Source of the DNA: Bacteroidota bacterium | Lineage (GTDB): Bacteria > Bacteroidota > Bacteroidia > Flavobacteriales > Flavobacteriaceae | Direction: 5' to 3' | DNA: 64,000 nt | Assembly: GCA_023446155.1 (NCBI GenBank) | Contig: JAEXIT010000001.1 | Span: 62,001-126,000, forward strand | Part shown: positions 25,522-34,056 of the stretch, piece after piece | Layout of the letters: each line of letters starts with the position of its first letter | How positions within the stretch are numbered: position 1 is the stretch's first letter | The notes under the pieces: model-generated | The model's input: only the letters and a program-made list of their open reading frames with translations | The model's database searches: none | What the model was told of the DNA's origin: nothing | Program-made: the position numbers and the translations under genes

Positions 25522-26223
25522 ATGATAACAATCGATAACTATCTTGACAATCATTACATCCACCGCAGTAACTGGTTAAGAGCCGCCGTATTGGGCGCTA
25601 ATGATGGGATCATATCTATCTCCAGTCTGGCCATAGGTGTGGCTGCCGCAAGTTCGACCAGAGAACCAATTGTTTTAGCTACAGTAGCGGGACTTGTTGC
25701 GGGGGCTCTTTCTATGGCAGCGGGAGAATATGTTTCCGTAAGTTCCCAAACCGATACCGAAAAGGCTGACATAGAAAGGGAGAAAAAGGAGCTTTCCGAA
25801 ATGCCCGATGTGGAACTTCAAATTCTTGCAAAGATATACGAAAGGCGCGGCTTAAAGCAGGAGACGGCTATGCAGGTGGCCATCGAGCTTACGGCAAAGG
25901 ATGCCTTAGGTACACATATCAGGGATGAACTGGGAATAAATGAGATTAGCCAAGCAAAACCAATCCAAGCCGCCCTGGCCTCCGGAGCATCCTTTACAGT
26001 AGGAGGCGTTCTACCTTTGTTGGTCATTCTTTTTGCCCCGGTTAAAGGAATGGAGTATTGGCTATACGGATTTACGATAATTTTTCTAATCATCCTAGGG
26101 GCTACCGCGGCTAAGACCGGGGGATCTAGTGTGGTAAGAGCGATTGTTCGCATCACGGTCTGGGGAACGATCGCAATGGTGCTCTCAGCATTTGTAGGAT
26201 ATCTTTTCGGAGTAAATATTTAA
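25522..26223 (+). CDS. VIT1/CCC1-family membrane transporter
   Basis: This 233-residue protein has the family start HRSNWLRAAVLGANDGIISI (residues about 14-33), where the Asp of NDG is part of the ion path. A second span, SMAAGEYVSVSSQ, follows, then a charged cytoplasmic region (about 75-140), and three C-terminal spans. VIT/CCC1 proteins move Fe(II) or Mn(II) across membranes. In bacteria their direction is less clear. Eighteen base pairs separate it from the next small membrane gene, which is likely co-transcribed. Confidence 0.85.
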   Translation: MITIDNYLDNHYIHRSNWLRAAVLGANDGIISISSLAIGVAAASSTREPIVLATVAGLVAGALSMAAGEYVSVSSQTDTEKADIEREKKELSEMPDVELQILAKIYERRGLKQETAMQVAIELTAKDALGTHIRDELGINEISQAKPIQAALASGASFTVGGVLPLLVILFAPVKGMEYWLYGFTIIFLIILGATAAKTGGSSVVRAIVRITVWGTIAMVLSAFVGYLFGVNI

Positions 26224-26240
26224 ACTAAAACACTAATAAC

Positions 26241-26693
26241 ATGAATGGAGCACATTGGCATTTAATGGTAAACCATCTACCATTAATATTTCCTCTCGTA
26301 GGATTAATTGTCCTAATCACAGCTTTGATTTCAAGATCTGAATCCGTTAGACGTACGGCCTATCTGATTTTCATTTTGGGATCGTTGGCTGCAGTTATAG
26401 CAATGGCAACCGGAGATGGGGCCGAAGAAATTGCTAAAAGATTAGCTGGAGTTACACACACGTATATTGAAAGGCATGAAGAGACAGCAGAGACCTTTGC
26501 ATTACTATCATATATTTTAGGCGGGGCTTCCCTAATAGGGCTTTGGGCAAGTTTTAAACAAAAAGGTTTTTCTAATATTGTTTCCTTTGTGACCTTAGTC
26601 TTTTCTGTGATTGTATTGATCTTTGCCAAACAAACAGGAACTACTGGAGGCGAGATAAGACACGATGAAATACGGAGCGAATCTTCCCGCTGA
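26241..26693 (+). CDS. four-span membrane protein, DUF2231-like
   Basis: The 150-residue protein starts MNGAHWHLMVNHLPLIFPLV and has four predicted spans (about residues 10-30, 40-58, 84-102 and 110-128). The WHLMVNHLP start with conserved histidines resembles small DUF2231-type proteins, which may bind haem or metal. It lies directly after the VIT transporter and before a strong terminator, so both probably form one transcript. The function is not known. Confidence 0.6.
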   Translation: MNGAHWHLMVNHLPLIFPLVGLIVLITALISRSESVRRTAYLIFILGSLAAVIAMATGDGAEEIAKRLAGVTHTYIERHEETAETFALLSYILGGASLIGLWASFKQKGFSNIVSFVTLVFSVIVLIFAKQTGTTGGEIRHDEIRSESSR

Positions 26694-26785
26694 TCGACAA
26701 AAACATCAAACTAAGCAGCGTTTGATAATACCCGACAGGTTCAAAAATATCTCGCAAAAGGATGTCTTTATAAATAAACAAAAAC

Positions 26786-26816
26786 ACCTGCTAACTTTTT
26801 GAAAAAGTTAGCAGGT
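26786..26816. terminator. strong terminator hairpin after the transporter operon
   Basis: A 15-bp perfect stem (ACCTGCTAACTTTTT with its complement) around a single central G, so a few central pairs open as loop. It lies 93 bp after the stop at 26693. The central T-run and A-run let it work in both directions, although the next minus-strand gene ends about 148 bp away. Confidence 0.65.
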
Positions 26817-26963
26817 TTAAATATTTGTTCAAACCAAAGTTTAACCACCATCCGACAAAGAACTTCAAAAGGCGGCTTATATCAGAAAAGGACATGCATT
26901 TTAATAATAGCAAGAGCTATTCACCTCCTAAACAAAAAACATCTAACTATTCTTACCTTCCTT

Positions 26964-27335
26964 TTAATGCTCTTCTTTCCCAATCATGCCCAAATGGGTA
27001 TGATTAAAGCTATCATTGAATTTTAGTCCATAGCCAAATATTCTATCCATCGAGGAATGGGCTAACAATATCACCCCTACTAGGGAAACAACAGGAACTC
27101 CGGTATAATATCCTGCAACCATAATGATAATAGCTACCAACTTATGATGGAAAAAATTATATATCCAGGCTCCAAACCTATTATTCAGGAGATAACCAAT
27201 CATTGATAGATCGGGAAGCAGTAAACATGAGGGGAAAAACCACCACGGATAATTCAATTGGCCAAACAATACTATTGAGAGCAGAAACTGTCCCACCTCT
27301 TCAAGCTTCAAAAGTTTTCTCATTCCATTTTCCAT
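26964..27335 (-). CDS. DUF4260 membrane protein
   Basis: I start at 27335 (MENGMRKLLKLEEVGQFLLS), giving 123 residues. A longer frame from 27407 overlaps the Crp gene's end and lacks membrane character. The pattern LPDLSMIGYLLNNRFGAWIYNFFHH (about residues 41-65, split by span boundaries) and the late DRIFGYGLKF...HLGMIG are those of DUF4260. Three to four spans are visible. The function is unknown. The gene follows a Crp-type regulator on the same strand and may be its target. Confidence 0.75.
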   Translation of the reverse strand: MENGMRKLLKLEEVGQFLLSIVLFGQLNYPWWFFPSCLLLPDLSMIGYLLNNRFGAWIYNFFHHKLVAIIIMVAGYYTGVPVVSLVGVILLAHSSMDRIFGYGLKFNDSFNHTHLGMIGKEEH

Positions 27336-27403
27336 AATTAATGATTTTTTGTTATTACAGTACAAAAATGGAGAATTATAGTCGTTCAGTCTCTTGACTA
27401 AAA

Positions 27404-27991
27404 TCAAGAATTTTCAGCTTGGCGTTTTCTAATCCTACTGAATGTTTCTGGTGTCATCCCCAGAAGGGAAGCAATGTATTGTAGCGGAACCCGATTAAAC
27501 AAATCCCGGTGCTGTTCAAAATACAGGTTGTATCGTTCTTCCGCTGTCAAGGATAAATGAGAAAAAACCCTATCCTCAATCATTGCAAAGCATTTTATGA
27601 TAAATTTCTTTTCGATTTCGTTCCATCTCGGAAGCTCACTGCAGAGTTTAAGGTAGTTGTCCCTGGTTATCGTAAGCAGTTCAACATCTGTAAATGCCTG
27701 GATACTCCAACGGTTTGGCTGTCCCAAAAAGAAACCCGCTATTTCAGTGATCAAAGAATCTTCGGTAGAAATCCACTGCGTAACCTCCTTCTCGCCTGAC
27801 AAACCATATACCCTTAGGATTCCTGATTTAATAATGCTTAACCTATCACAGAACGCTCCAGATCTGGTAAAAAAATCATGCCTGCAAAGTTTTTCCTCAT
27901 AGAAATAAGATATGATGGTTGTTAACTCTTCATCTGTGAGCTTGCCAAAATACTCCTGTATTAATTTGTCGAATTCTTTCACAATAAGCAA
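27404..27991 (-). CDS. Crp/Fnr-family transcriptional regulator
   Basis: The 195-residue protein has an N-terminal cyclic-nucleotide-binding-like jelly roll (about residues 25-115; GILRVYGLSGEKEVTQWIS) and a C-terminal winged helix (YIASLLGMTPETFSRIRKR at about 171-189). It lacks the full cAMP pocket consensus, as is usual for the many Crp-like proteins of Bacteroidota. It is followed closely by the DUF4260 gene. Stress or redox sensing is common in this family, but no ligand can be assigned. Confidence 0.85.
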   Translation of the reverse strand: MLIVKEFDKLIQEYFGKLTDEELTTIISYFYEEKLCRHDFFTRSGAFCDRLSIIKSGILRVYGLSGEKEVTQWISTEDSLITEIAGFFLGQPNRWSIQAFTDVELLTITRDNYLKLCSELPRWNEIEKKFIIKCFAMIEDRVFSHLSLTAEERYNLYFEQHRDLFNRVPLQYIASLLGMTPETFSRIRKRQAENS

Positions 27992-28086
27992 TTTAAAGCT
28001 AACAAATATACAAAACTGCTAATTGCTCATTTTTACCGAACAATTTTACTATTTTTCTGTTTAACTTTTTGAAGAAAAACTTAAAC

Positions 28087-28458
28087 ATGTCGAATAGAAG
28101 AATATTGACTATAGAAGATGATCCAGATATTTTAGCTATACTCGAAATTGTTTTTCAAGACGAAGGCTTCGAATTCATTTCAAACAGCAAGGGAATGGAT
28201 GTAGACGAAATTGCCCTGGTGCATGCAGATCTTCTCCTATTAGATGTGAGGATTTTCGGGTTCGAGAAAACTGGCGCAGAAATATGTAGGGAACTCAAGC
28301 AAAATGCAGAAACCTCTAATTTACCGATCATTTTAATTTCGGCAGAACAAAACCTCGCCCATCTAGCTGAGGCCTGTGGCGCAGACCATTATATCAGCAA
28401 ACCTTTCGATATTGATCATATCGTCAAAATAGTGAACCAATTTGCTTTACCAAATTAA
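28087..28458 (+). CDS. single-domain response regulator (receiver)
   Basis: I start at 28087 (MSNRRILTIEDDPDILAILE); an upstream ATG at 28069 would add six residues. The 123-residue protein is a lone REC domain with the acidic pair ED-D (residues 10-12), phosphoacceptor Asp in LLLLDVRI (about 54), Ser in LISAEQ, and Lys in YISKPFD (about 105). There is no output domain, so it works by protein contact. Its 3' end lies 16 bp before the likely start of the YciE-like gene, suggesting a linked operon. Confidence 0.8.
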   Translation: MSNRRILTIEDDPDILAILEIVFQDEGFEFISNSKGMDVDEIALVHADLLLLDVRIFGFEKTGAEICRELKQNAETSNLPIILISAEQNLAHLAEACGADHYISKPFDIDHIVKIVNQFALPN

Positions 28459-28474
28459 AATTGATTACTATCTC

Positions 28475-28972
28475 ATGGAAATCTCATCAAAAAAAATACT
28501 GGAATTTTTCGTTGATCACTTGCACAAGATTTACTGTGCAAAGTCTCATTTGGTTGCAAAACTTCCTGCATTGACCAAATGGGCGCATTATCCGGATCTC
28601 AAAGAAGCCCTTGGACAGACACTAGAAAATGTGAAAATGGAAATTTCCAGAATGGATATCATTTACGCAATGCTGGATGCGGATTATTCCGACTGCTCTA
28701 CAAAAGGCCTGATCGGGCTGGTGAGCGATGCCTTTGATGCCATAGAGAAACAGGACTACGACCCCGAAATTAGAGACCTCTCTATCCTCTTCTATCTTCA
28801 GAATATAGAAAGCGTAGAGATGGCTTCATTCCAGATTTTGCAAATGACCGCTGTAAAGCTCAAAAATAAACAAATTGGAGAACTGTTAAGGGAAAATTAT
28901 GAGCTATCAAAAAGCAACAGAACCCAGCTATTACTGGTCGCAACCAAATATATAACTGCTGTCACCAAGTGA
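28475..28972 (+). CDS. YciE/DUF892 ferritin-like protein
   Basis: I start at 28475 (MEISSKKILEFFVDHLHKIY), giving 165 residues; an earlier frame from 28442 overlaps the receiver gene. The arrangement of long helices with FVDHLHKIYCAKSHLV, then LKEALGQTLENVKMEISRM and later YLQNIESVEMASFQI, follows the DUF892 (YciE/YciF) four-helix, di-metal-like bundle, although one usual metal ligand position near ENVK is not a plain Glu-x-x-His. Family members respond to osmotic and general stress. Confidence 0.7.
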   Translation: MEISSKKILEFFVDHLHKIYCAKSHLVAKLPALTKWAHYPDLKEALGQTLENVKMEISRMDIIYAMLDADYSDCSTKGLIGLVSDAFDAIEKQDYDPEIRDLSILFYLQNIESVEMASFQILQMTAVKLKNKQIGELLRENYELSKSNRTQLLLVATKYITAVTK

Positions 28973-29174
28973 TACTGAAAGAAAATATAATTATTGACCA
29001 CATTATAGTTTCCTAAAAAGATGTCTCAAGCTCAGTTATAAGGTTGTGTACATAATTAGATCGCTATAAAAATTATCTGTTCTGATTAGCTCAGTCAAAA
29101 AGCTAAAATTCACTATTAATAGTGATTGTTTCATTTTTCCAACTATCATAATTTTACCTTAAAATAACCGAATT

Positions 29175-30050
29175 ATGAAAGTGACGGCAAAAAGCATAGG
29201 AAAATTATTAATGGTCATTCTGATTACAGTTATCGGAATGCAGGCAAAAGCGCAGACTCATGTAAGAAGTGCCTCAAATTGTATTCTACATGATACCTAT
29301 CTGAAAGAAACCAGCAAAACAAAAAATGCAGTTTCCTGTGTAGACTGTTATTGCAAAGTCTGTGGGGACAAAAAGAATAAAGAAAAAGAAGCCAAAAGAA
29401 AAGCCGAAGAAGTGGCAAACGAGAAAAAAAACTCCATGCCACAAAAAAACGCAACCGTAAAAACCAACGCAAAGACAAAGGACAACGCGGTCATTTTGGT
29501 TGCACCAACACCAAAAGTTTCGAACACGGTTAATACAGAAACCAAAAAAAATATAGAACCCCAAAAAGAGACCAGGATAGTCAGCAAGAAATCGAAAACT
29601 ATTGACAAAGAGAAAATTGAAACTTTACTGAACGAAATATGCAAGGTATATGCTGACAGTAAAAATTTTAAACACAAGAATGACTTTTATTGCAAGTTTG
29701 CTTTCTCAGGAACAAAAGTAACGATCACCAGAACTGATATGGGAGGTTCAAGAGATTATACTTTTAAACATACCTTTGATCTGGCAGATATCAAATCCAT
29801 ATCCCATATCAATAATGGAATCGTATCTATCAAAGTAGACAATGTAGCCTACGAATCTGGTTATTACCATTATAAAGAAGGAGAAAAAGAGTTAAAGACA
29901 GCAGATTGGGAAATTGGCCGAGGATTTCCCATCACCTACGCAAATTATGGATACGGGAGCGTTAATTATAATGACGGAAACGATAAAGTTTTCGATCTGT
30001 TAAGACAGGCTGCATTGGAAGCTGGTGCAACATTGGAAGAAAAAAAATAA
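29175..30050 (+). CDS. secreted Lys-rich hypothetical protein
   Basis: The 291-residue protein has a signal peptide (residues 1-27, ending MQAKAQ). A Cys cluster CVDCYCKVCGDKK lies near residue 56, a low-complexity Lys/Thr/Asn-rich linker covers about residues 65-150, and a compact C-terminal domain runs from about 150 (KIETLLNEICKVYADSKNFKH ...). The C-terminal domain has beta-strand alternation and Tyr/Gly-rich segments. No family is recognised. It begins the cluster of small secreted genes, which includes several genes with similar C-terminal layout. Confidence 0.6.
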   Translation: MKVTAKSIGKLLMVILITVIGMQAKAQTHVRSASNCILHDTYLKETSKTKNAVSCVDCYCKVCGDKKNKEKEAKRKAEEVANEKKNSMPQKNATVKTNAKTKDNAVILVAPTPKVSNTVNTETKKNIEPQKETRIVSKKSKTIDKEKIETLLNEICKVYADSKNFKHKNDFYCKFAFSGTKVTITRTDMGGSRDYTFKHTFDLADIKSISHINNGIVSIKVDNVAYESGYYHYKEGEKELKTADWEIGRGFPITYANYGYGSVNYNDGNDKVFDLLRQAALEAGATLEEKK

Positions 30051-30182
30051 ACATTCAATATTTCTGTGGTACATCAGGTCCGGATGATATCGATAAACGA
30101 AATAAGAGCGCTACAAGGCACTATATTTGAAAAAGCGCTGAAAAATGCGAGATGATTAGTATTTTTAATATAAAAACATAGG

Positions 30183-30743
30183 ATGAGGGCAATCACATTA
30201 GTTCTGCTTCTTTTTCAGACGACTTTTGCTTTTTCCCAAACAAAGGAGATAGTAGGCCTACTGAACAAAGAACTCGCGAAAGAAATCCATCATCAAAAAG
30301 ATGAAAATTATTCTGCCGATAAGTTCGATATAGTACACCATTTTAGCGTAAAGGACAGCTTGGTCAGGATGATTGTCGTTAAAACCAACCCTGTAACCTA
30401 CCAGCCCGAAGAAGACCGGATCGTTCAAACCAACACAAAAATCCTAAGTGTCGAAATCCGAAAGAAAAACAATCATGACAATAGTTTCTATACCGAAAAA
30501 CAGGAAATCGATTTGCACAGGATAAAAGCAATTGCTAAGGATATCCATATTATGTTTGAAACGGAAGAAAATGCGGTAACGATTACCAGTACGGAACAGA
30601 ATGGAGAAAAAAAAATCCGAAAAAGCGATCTGTTTTTCCTATACCTATCGGCAGAAAAACACAACGAATATTTAGCCGATGAAATCGTGAAGCTTTTCAA
30701 AAAAGCGGCCTATCCCATCGAAAAAGGGTCTTGGTATGATTAA
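30183..30743 (+). CDS. secreted hypothetical protein of the QTKE cluster
   Basis: The 186-residue protein starts MRAITLVLLLFQTTFAFSQTKEIVG with a clear signal peptide ending near FAFSQ. The mature start QTKE recurs in three minus-strand genes of this cluster. The remainder is a mixed beta/alpha sequence ending in a helical segment (ADEIVKLFKKAAYPIEKGSW), where the minus-strand genes carry a like-placed helix. No domain family is recognised. It could be a fifth, more diverged relative of the 31.9-33.6 kb genes. Confidence 0.6.
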   Translation: MRAITLVLLLFQTTFAFSQTKEIVGLLNKELAKEIHHQKDENYSADKFDIVHHFSVKDSLVRMIVVKTNPVTYQPEEDRIVQTNTKILSVEIRKKNNHDNSFYTEKQEIDLHRIKAIAKDIHIMFETEENAVTITSTEQNGEKKIRKSDLFFLYLSAEKHNEYLADEIVKLFKKAAYPIEKGSWYD

Positions 30744-30855
30744 GCTGAAAAACGTAATTGATTGACCTCTGTCAAAAAAACACTTTTCATAAAGCCAGAA
30801 AATTTAGACCAGCACCCCTATAAGTAAAATTGGAAGAAAAGCCTATTTAGACAGG

Positions 30856-31317
30856 ATGAATAGCATTAAAACGACAATAAAAAGACTGACAATGCATAAG
30901 TTAATACTCTTATTTCTACTGATTTCGTTACAGGCCAATGCGCAGAGAGCGGGACTAGACAGTTTATCTATGGTACGGAATTATCTGATGGAAATCAGAA
31001 ATGCCGTAAACTCTAAAGAACTGCCCAAACATAAACTGGAAAAATTAGACCGTTTAATACAATCTGCGACCAGCCAAAAAGCTATTTTCAACAGAAACAT
31101 CACAAAAGTTATAGGAGTTGCACTAGAAGCAGAGCAACTGATGTCTACTCTAAATTTCATTTTACAATCCATGGTTTTGTATCGGTCAGATATTAAAAGT
31201 AATCACGAAAGCCAATCCGAAACTGTATTCCTTAACAAGAACATTCCCGTTTTGGTATACAAAATTGATTTCTATTCCAAAAGGGCAAAGATAAGATTGG
31301 AAGAAAATACCCATTAA
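30856..31317 (+). CDS. secreted helical hypothetical protein
   Basis: The 153-residue protein has a signal peptide (KLILLFLLISLQANAQ, ending at about residue 29) behind a short basic leader. A start at 30892 (MHKLILLFLL) would give a more ordinary signal peptide. The mature part is helical, with a Lys/Leu-rich segment (LPKHKLEKLDRLIQSATSQKA). No family is recognised. The gene lies 2 bp before the zinc-ribbon gene and is probably co-transcribed. Confidence 0.55.
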   Translation: MNSIKTTIKRLTMHKLILLFLLISLQANAQRAGLDSLSMVRNYLMEIRNAVNSKELPKHKLEKLDRLIQSATSQKAIFNRNITKVIGVALEAEQLMSTLNFILQSMVLYRSDIKSNHESQSETVFLNKNIPVLVYKIDFYSKRAKIRLEENTH

Positions 31318-31319
31318 GA

Positions 31320-31766
31320 ATGGAAAGACGCTTCATAGACCAAAATAAAACCATTACAGAATTCCAGGACGAAGCTTGGGTAAAATGTCCTTCGTGCGGC
31401 AAAAGGGCCATTGCCATTGCTGATTACGGATTGAAAAAATCCCGTCTCTCCTGTCCCAACTGTAGTTATCACAAAGAACTTATTACCCAGGTCGAATCTT
31501 CCGGCATGATGGGAAATCTGATAATGGCGGCTAACCAATATTTCGATGCAGAACTATGGTTGCAGCATCCTTTTAAGAACGATATTTTCTTTGCCTACAA
31601 CGACAAACACCTATACTATCTGGAAAATTATATTTCCGCCAAATTAAGGGAACATAAAGACCGCTCTCACTTTACACTTTTGGAAAGACTTCCGAAATTC
31701 TACCACGAAGGCAAAAACCGTAAAGCGCTTCTAAAAATTATCGAAAGGTTGAAAACTCGTTTTTGA
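31320..31766 (+). CDS. zinc-ribbon protein
   Basis: The 148-residue cytoplasmic protein has a TFIIB-like zinc ribbon: CPSC at residues 20-23 and CPNC at about 44-47, with a spacer of about 20 residues. A helical C-terminal domain (YFDAELWLQHPFKNDIFF, LLKIIERLKTRF) is shared with hypothetical Bacteroidota proteins annotated as TFIIB-type zinc-ribbon-containing. The role is unknown; nucleic-acid or protein binding is likely from the zinc site. It is linked in tandem with the preceding secreted protein. Confidence 0.65.
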   Translation: MERRFIDQNKTITEFQDEAWVKCPSCGKRAIAIADYGLKKSRLSCPNCSYHKELITQVESSGMMGNLIMAANQYFDAELWLQHPFKNDIFFAYNDKHLYYLENYISAKLREHKDRSHFTLLERLPKFYHEGKNRKALLKIIERLKTRF

Positions 31767-31961
31767 TTACGCTCTCCCAAAAACATCATGGGAGTTGTTT
31801 TTTTGATAAAGATTTTTTGTACGTCTCTGGAAATAGGCCAATGACAGTTTGCATTCAGGAACACAGCCACTACGATATTGAAGGAATCAACATATGAGTC
31901 TACCATGTAGATAGGGTATTTTTCTACCTGCTGCTGATGTTATCAATCTGTGATCGGAGCT

Positions 31962-32498
31962 TTAGAACGTCTCCTTTTTCTTTGGAAAGAATGTAGCATA
32001 ATGTTTGAAAGCCTTTTCCAGTCTTTCACCAATATTATTTTCCTTGTTTGGAATGTAAAAGATAAGATCGTCCATCCCCTTTTCATCGATAGGATCACCT
32101 TGATGAAAACCTTTTCTGTGGTTATCGTAATAATATCCCTGTACAAATGCGATTGTTAATTCTACCGCATTGAATTTTTTATCATACTTAAAAGATACGT
32201 AACTGATCATATTCACTGGCATATCTATCGCTTTTTGAACAGTATTACGAACTTCTTTTTGCCTGCCTCGACTATAGTTCCTTTGCTTAATTTCTAAACT
32301 TATTTTTCCATCATTTAATTTGAAATTTTCGAAACTCCTGTAAAAGTCGAGGTTTTCAGCTTTATAAGTGGTCTCTGTACCTTCATATAATTTCATTTTT
32401 TCATTGATCCACTGTTCAGTCTCCTCCTTTGTTTGTGCGAAAGCACTATTGACGGAAACACATAGGAAGAATAAAAATAGTGTTCTTAGTATTTTCAT
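31962..32498 (-). CDS. secreted paralogue, cluster member A
   Basis: The 178-residue protein has a signal peptide ending SAFAQ (about residue 21), then QTKEETEQWINEKM, the motif that opens all three neighbouring paralogues. The middle is distinct from B and C; the C-terminal helix (LEKAFKHYATFFPKKKETF) is a weaker version of theirs. It is last of five same-strand genes and begins 4 bp after member B ends. No function is known. The sequence suggests a periplasmic or surface protein. Confidence 0.6.
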   Translation of the reverse strand: MKILRTLFLFFLCVSVNSAFAQTKEETEQWINEKMKLYEGTETTYKAENLDFYRSFENFKLNDGKISLEIKQRNYSRGRQKEVRNTVQKAIDMPVNMISYVSFKYDKKFNAVELTIAFVQGYYYDNHRKGFHQGDPIDEKGMDDLIFYIPNKENNIGERLEKAFKHYATFFPKKKETF

Positions 32499-32501
32499 GC
32501 T

Positions 32502-33053
32502 TTAAAATGTTTGCTTGTTTTCTTTTGCTCCGCTTAGCTTGGCAAGGTGCATAATGGCTTTGAGTACACGTTTAGCGTTCTCTTCGTTATTTAATTGATA
32601 ATAAAATTCAATCTTATCTTTCTGATCATTACGATAATACTCTTTACGATAGGAAGAGATAGAGACATAAGTAGGAACATTAGTATTTGGGATTAGCCTA
32701 ACCACGAAATATCCTATATTTTGGTTACGCTCACTTTTCATTTTTACCAAAGTATTTACATCCTGATATAAAATGGAACTGACTGGAATATTATCGATAG
32801 TTATATCTAACGTCTTATCTCCACATGACTGGCAATCAAAAGACTGATAATACAACATCGTATCATTTTTTATCTTTTCAAAACGTTGCAAAAAGGCATT
32901 AATACCGTTATCATTCTGTTTAAATATACCTGTATTCAACAAAGTCGAACCATTATTATTCAACCACTCAATGGTTTCTTCCTTGGTTTGCCCGAAAGAA
33001 ACCACAGCTCGTAATAGTAGAAAAACGATGAGGATTGTTTTTAATGTTTTCAT
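32502..33053 (-). CDS. secreted paralogue, cluster member B
   Basis: The 183-residue protein has a signal peptide ending VVSFGQ (about residue 22) followed by QTKEETIEWLNNNG. The central 120 residues differ from member C, with the cysteine pair CQSCGDK. The last 24 residues (KRVLKAIMHLAKLSGAKEN then KQTF) are the same as those of member C but for one or two changes. The 3' 47 bp are identical at DNA level. It lies between A and C with short gaps and is most likely a recent duplicate with a reshuffled core. Function unknown. Confidence 0.65.
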   Translation of the reverse strand: MKTLKTILIVFLLLRAVVSFGQTKEETIEWLNNNGSTLLNTGIFKQNDNGINAFLQRFEKIKNDTMLYYQSFDCQSCGDKTLDITIDNIPVSSILYQDVNTLVKMKSERNQNIGYFVVRLIPNTNVPTYVSISSYRKEYYRNDQKDKIEFYYQLNNEENAKRVLKAIMHLAKLSGAKENKQTF

Positions 33054-33066
33054 AATCTTGTTGGTC

Positions 33067-33612
33067 TTAGAATGTTTGCTTGTTTTCTTTTGCTCCGCTT
33101 AGCTTGGCAAGGTGCATGATAGCTTTGAGTGTCCGCTTAGCATTCTCTAAGTTGTTACTGTCAAAAGCTAGGTAGATCGTACAATCGTTAGTACAGCCCT
33201 CATCATTGCGGGCTTCTTTGTCATCTGGTTTATAGCCACTTTTGTAGCCTAAAACTTTTACTTTAAAGTATTTGAATTCTGGGCATTTATCACTTAGATT
33301 TACCTCAATAGGTACAGTACTAACATCCTCATATAGAATCTGATTCCAGTTGATATACTTAAAATAAGTGCCCCTTCCTGTTCTTTTGGAAAAAGATTCA
33401 TCCCCAAATACCTTAAGTATATCCTTTTCAATTTCTATATAATGTTTAATATAAATCCTTTCGTCATTAAAAGGTCTTTCACATTCTGTTGTTCTTAAAA
33501 AGGCTTTGCCATTCCTATTCAACCACTCAATGGTTTCTTCTTTGGTTTGCCCGAAAGATGTCACTGCAGGGAATAATAGTATTCCGAAAAGTAAATACCC
33601 TAGTTTTCTCAT
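33067..33612 (-). CDS. secreted paralogue, cluster member C
   Basis: The 181-residue protein has a signal peptide ending VTSFGQ, then QTKEETIEWLNRNGKAF, then a unique middle with several cysteines (CERPF, CPEF, CTNDC), and the shared C-terminal helix. The conserved ends with a divergent core distinguish it from a simple duplicate. It is upstream of B in the same operon, 13 bp apart. No family is recognised beyond the local group. Confidence 0.65.
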   Translation of the reverse strand: MRKLGYLLFGILLFPAVTSFGQTKEETIEWLNRNGKAFLRTTECERPFNDERIYIKHYIEIEKDILKVFGDESFSKRTGRGTYFKYINWNQILYEDVSTVPIEVNLSDKCPEFKYFKVKVLGYKSGYKPDDKEARNDEGCTNDCTIYLAFDSNNLENAKRTLKAIMHLAKLSGAKENKQTF

Positions 33613-33634
33613 GGTTTTTATAATTTCAATTCAG

Positions 33635-34036
33635 CTATCTTCTATCCTTACTATAGGCGAAAGAAACGTGCTTGATGGAAAATTCCTGTTTTGTAAACTT
33701 GCTTATAATTTCTGTCCTATACTCTTCCACCTTGCTCTTGTCTGCAGAAAAACCAAATTTTAGCAGGCTGTAACCTGACACCTTGCTGTCTTCCGCTTCC
33801 AATTTTTTCCTCCACTGGTTATGCAGCGCATCATCTGAGGCATTGTAATAGGAGCTACTGTTTTCCACACCATTTACCGTATTCGAAATGTAAAGTGTTT
33901 TGGTTTGGTAACTGTAGGCGTAGCAGAAAGCATAAACTGTTTTTTCTTGTGCCTGCGCTTTCACCTGACACGTTACGCTCAAGAACAATGTAAAAGCGAT
34001 GACAGGTAGTTTTCTGATCTTGCTATGAATCTTCAT
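33635..34036 (-). CDS. secreted hypothetical protein
   Basis: The 133-residue protein has a signal peptide (residues 1-30, ending VKAQAQ), then a Tyr/Ser-rich beta part (YAFCYAYSYQTKTLYIS) and a basic C-terminus. No QTKE motif is present, but size and export match the neighbours. It sits 22 bp upstream of member C on the same strand and 20 bp after the next gene, so it is in the same operon. No family is recognised. Confidence 0.55.
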   Translation of the reverse strand: MKIHSKIRKLPVIAFTLFLSVTCQVKAQAQEKTVYAFCYAYSYQTKTLYISNTVNGVENSSSYYNASDDALHNQWRKKLEAEDSKVSGYSLLKFGFSADKSKVEEYRTEIISKFTKQEFSIKHVSFAYSKDRR

Positions 34037-34056
34037 GATATTATTGTTTTATTGTT

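Noticed and set aside
27557..27902. Plus-strand ORFs inside the Crp-type gene
   Set aside because: They are antisense frames of a strongly supported regulator and have no protein-like features.
29230..29677. Phe/Leu-rich minus-strand ORFs over the secreted Lys-rich gene
   Set aside because: The apparent hydrophobic proteins are antisense readings of Lys codons (AAA/AAG) in the low-complexity linker.
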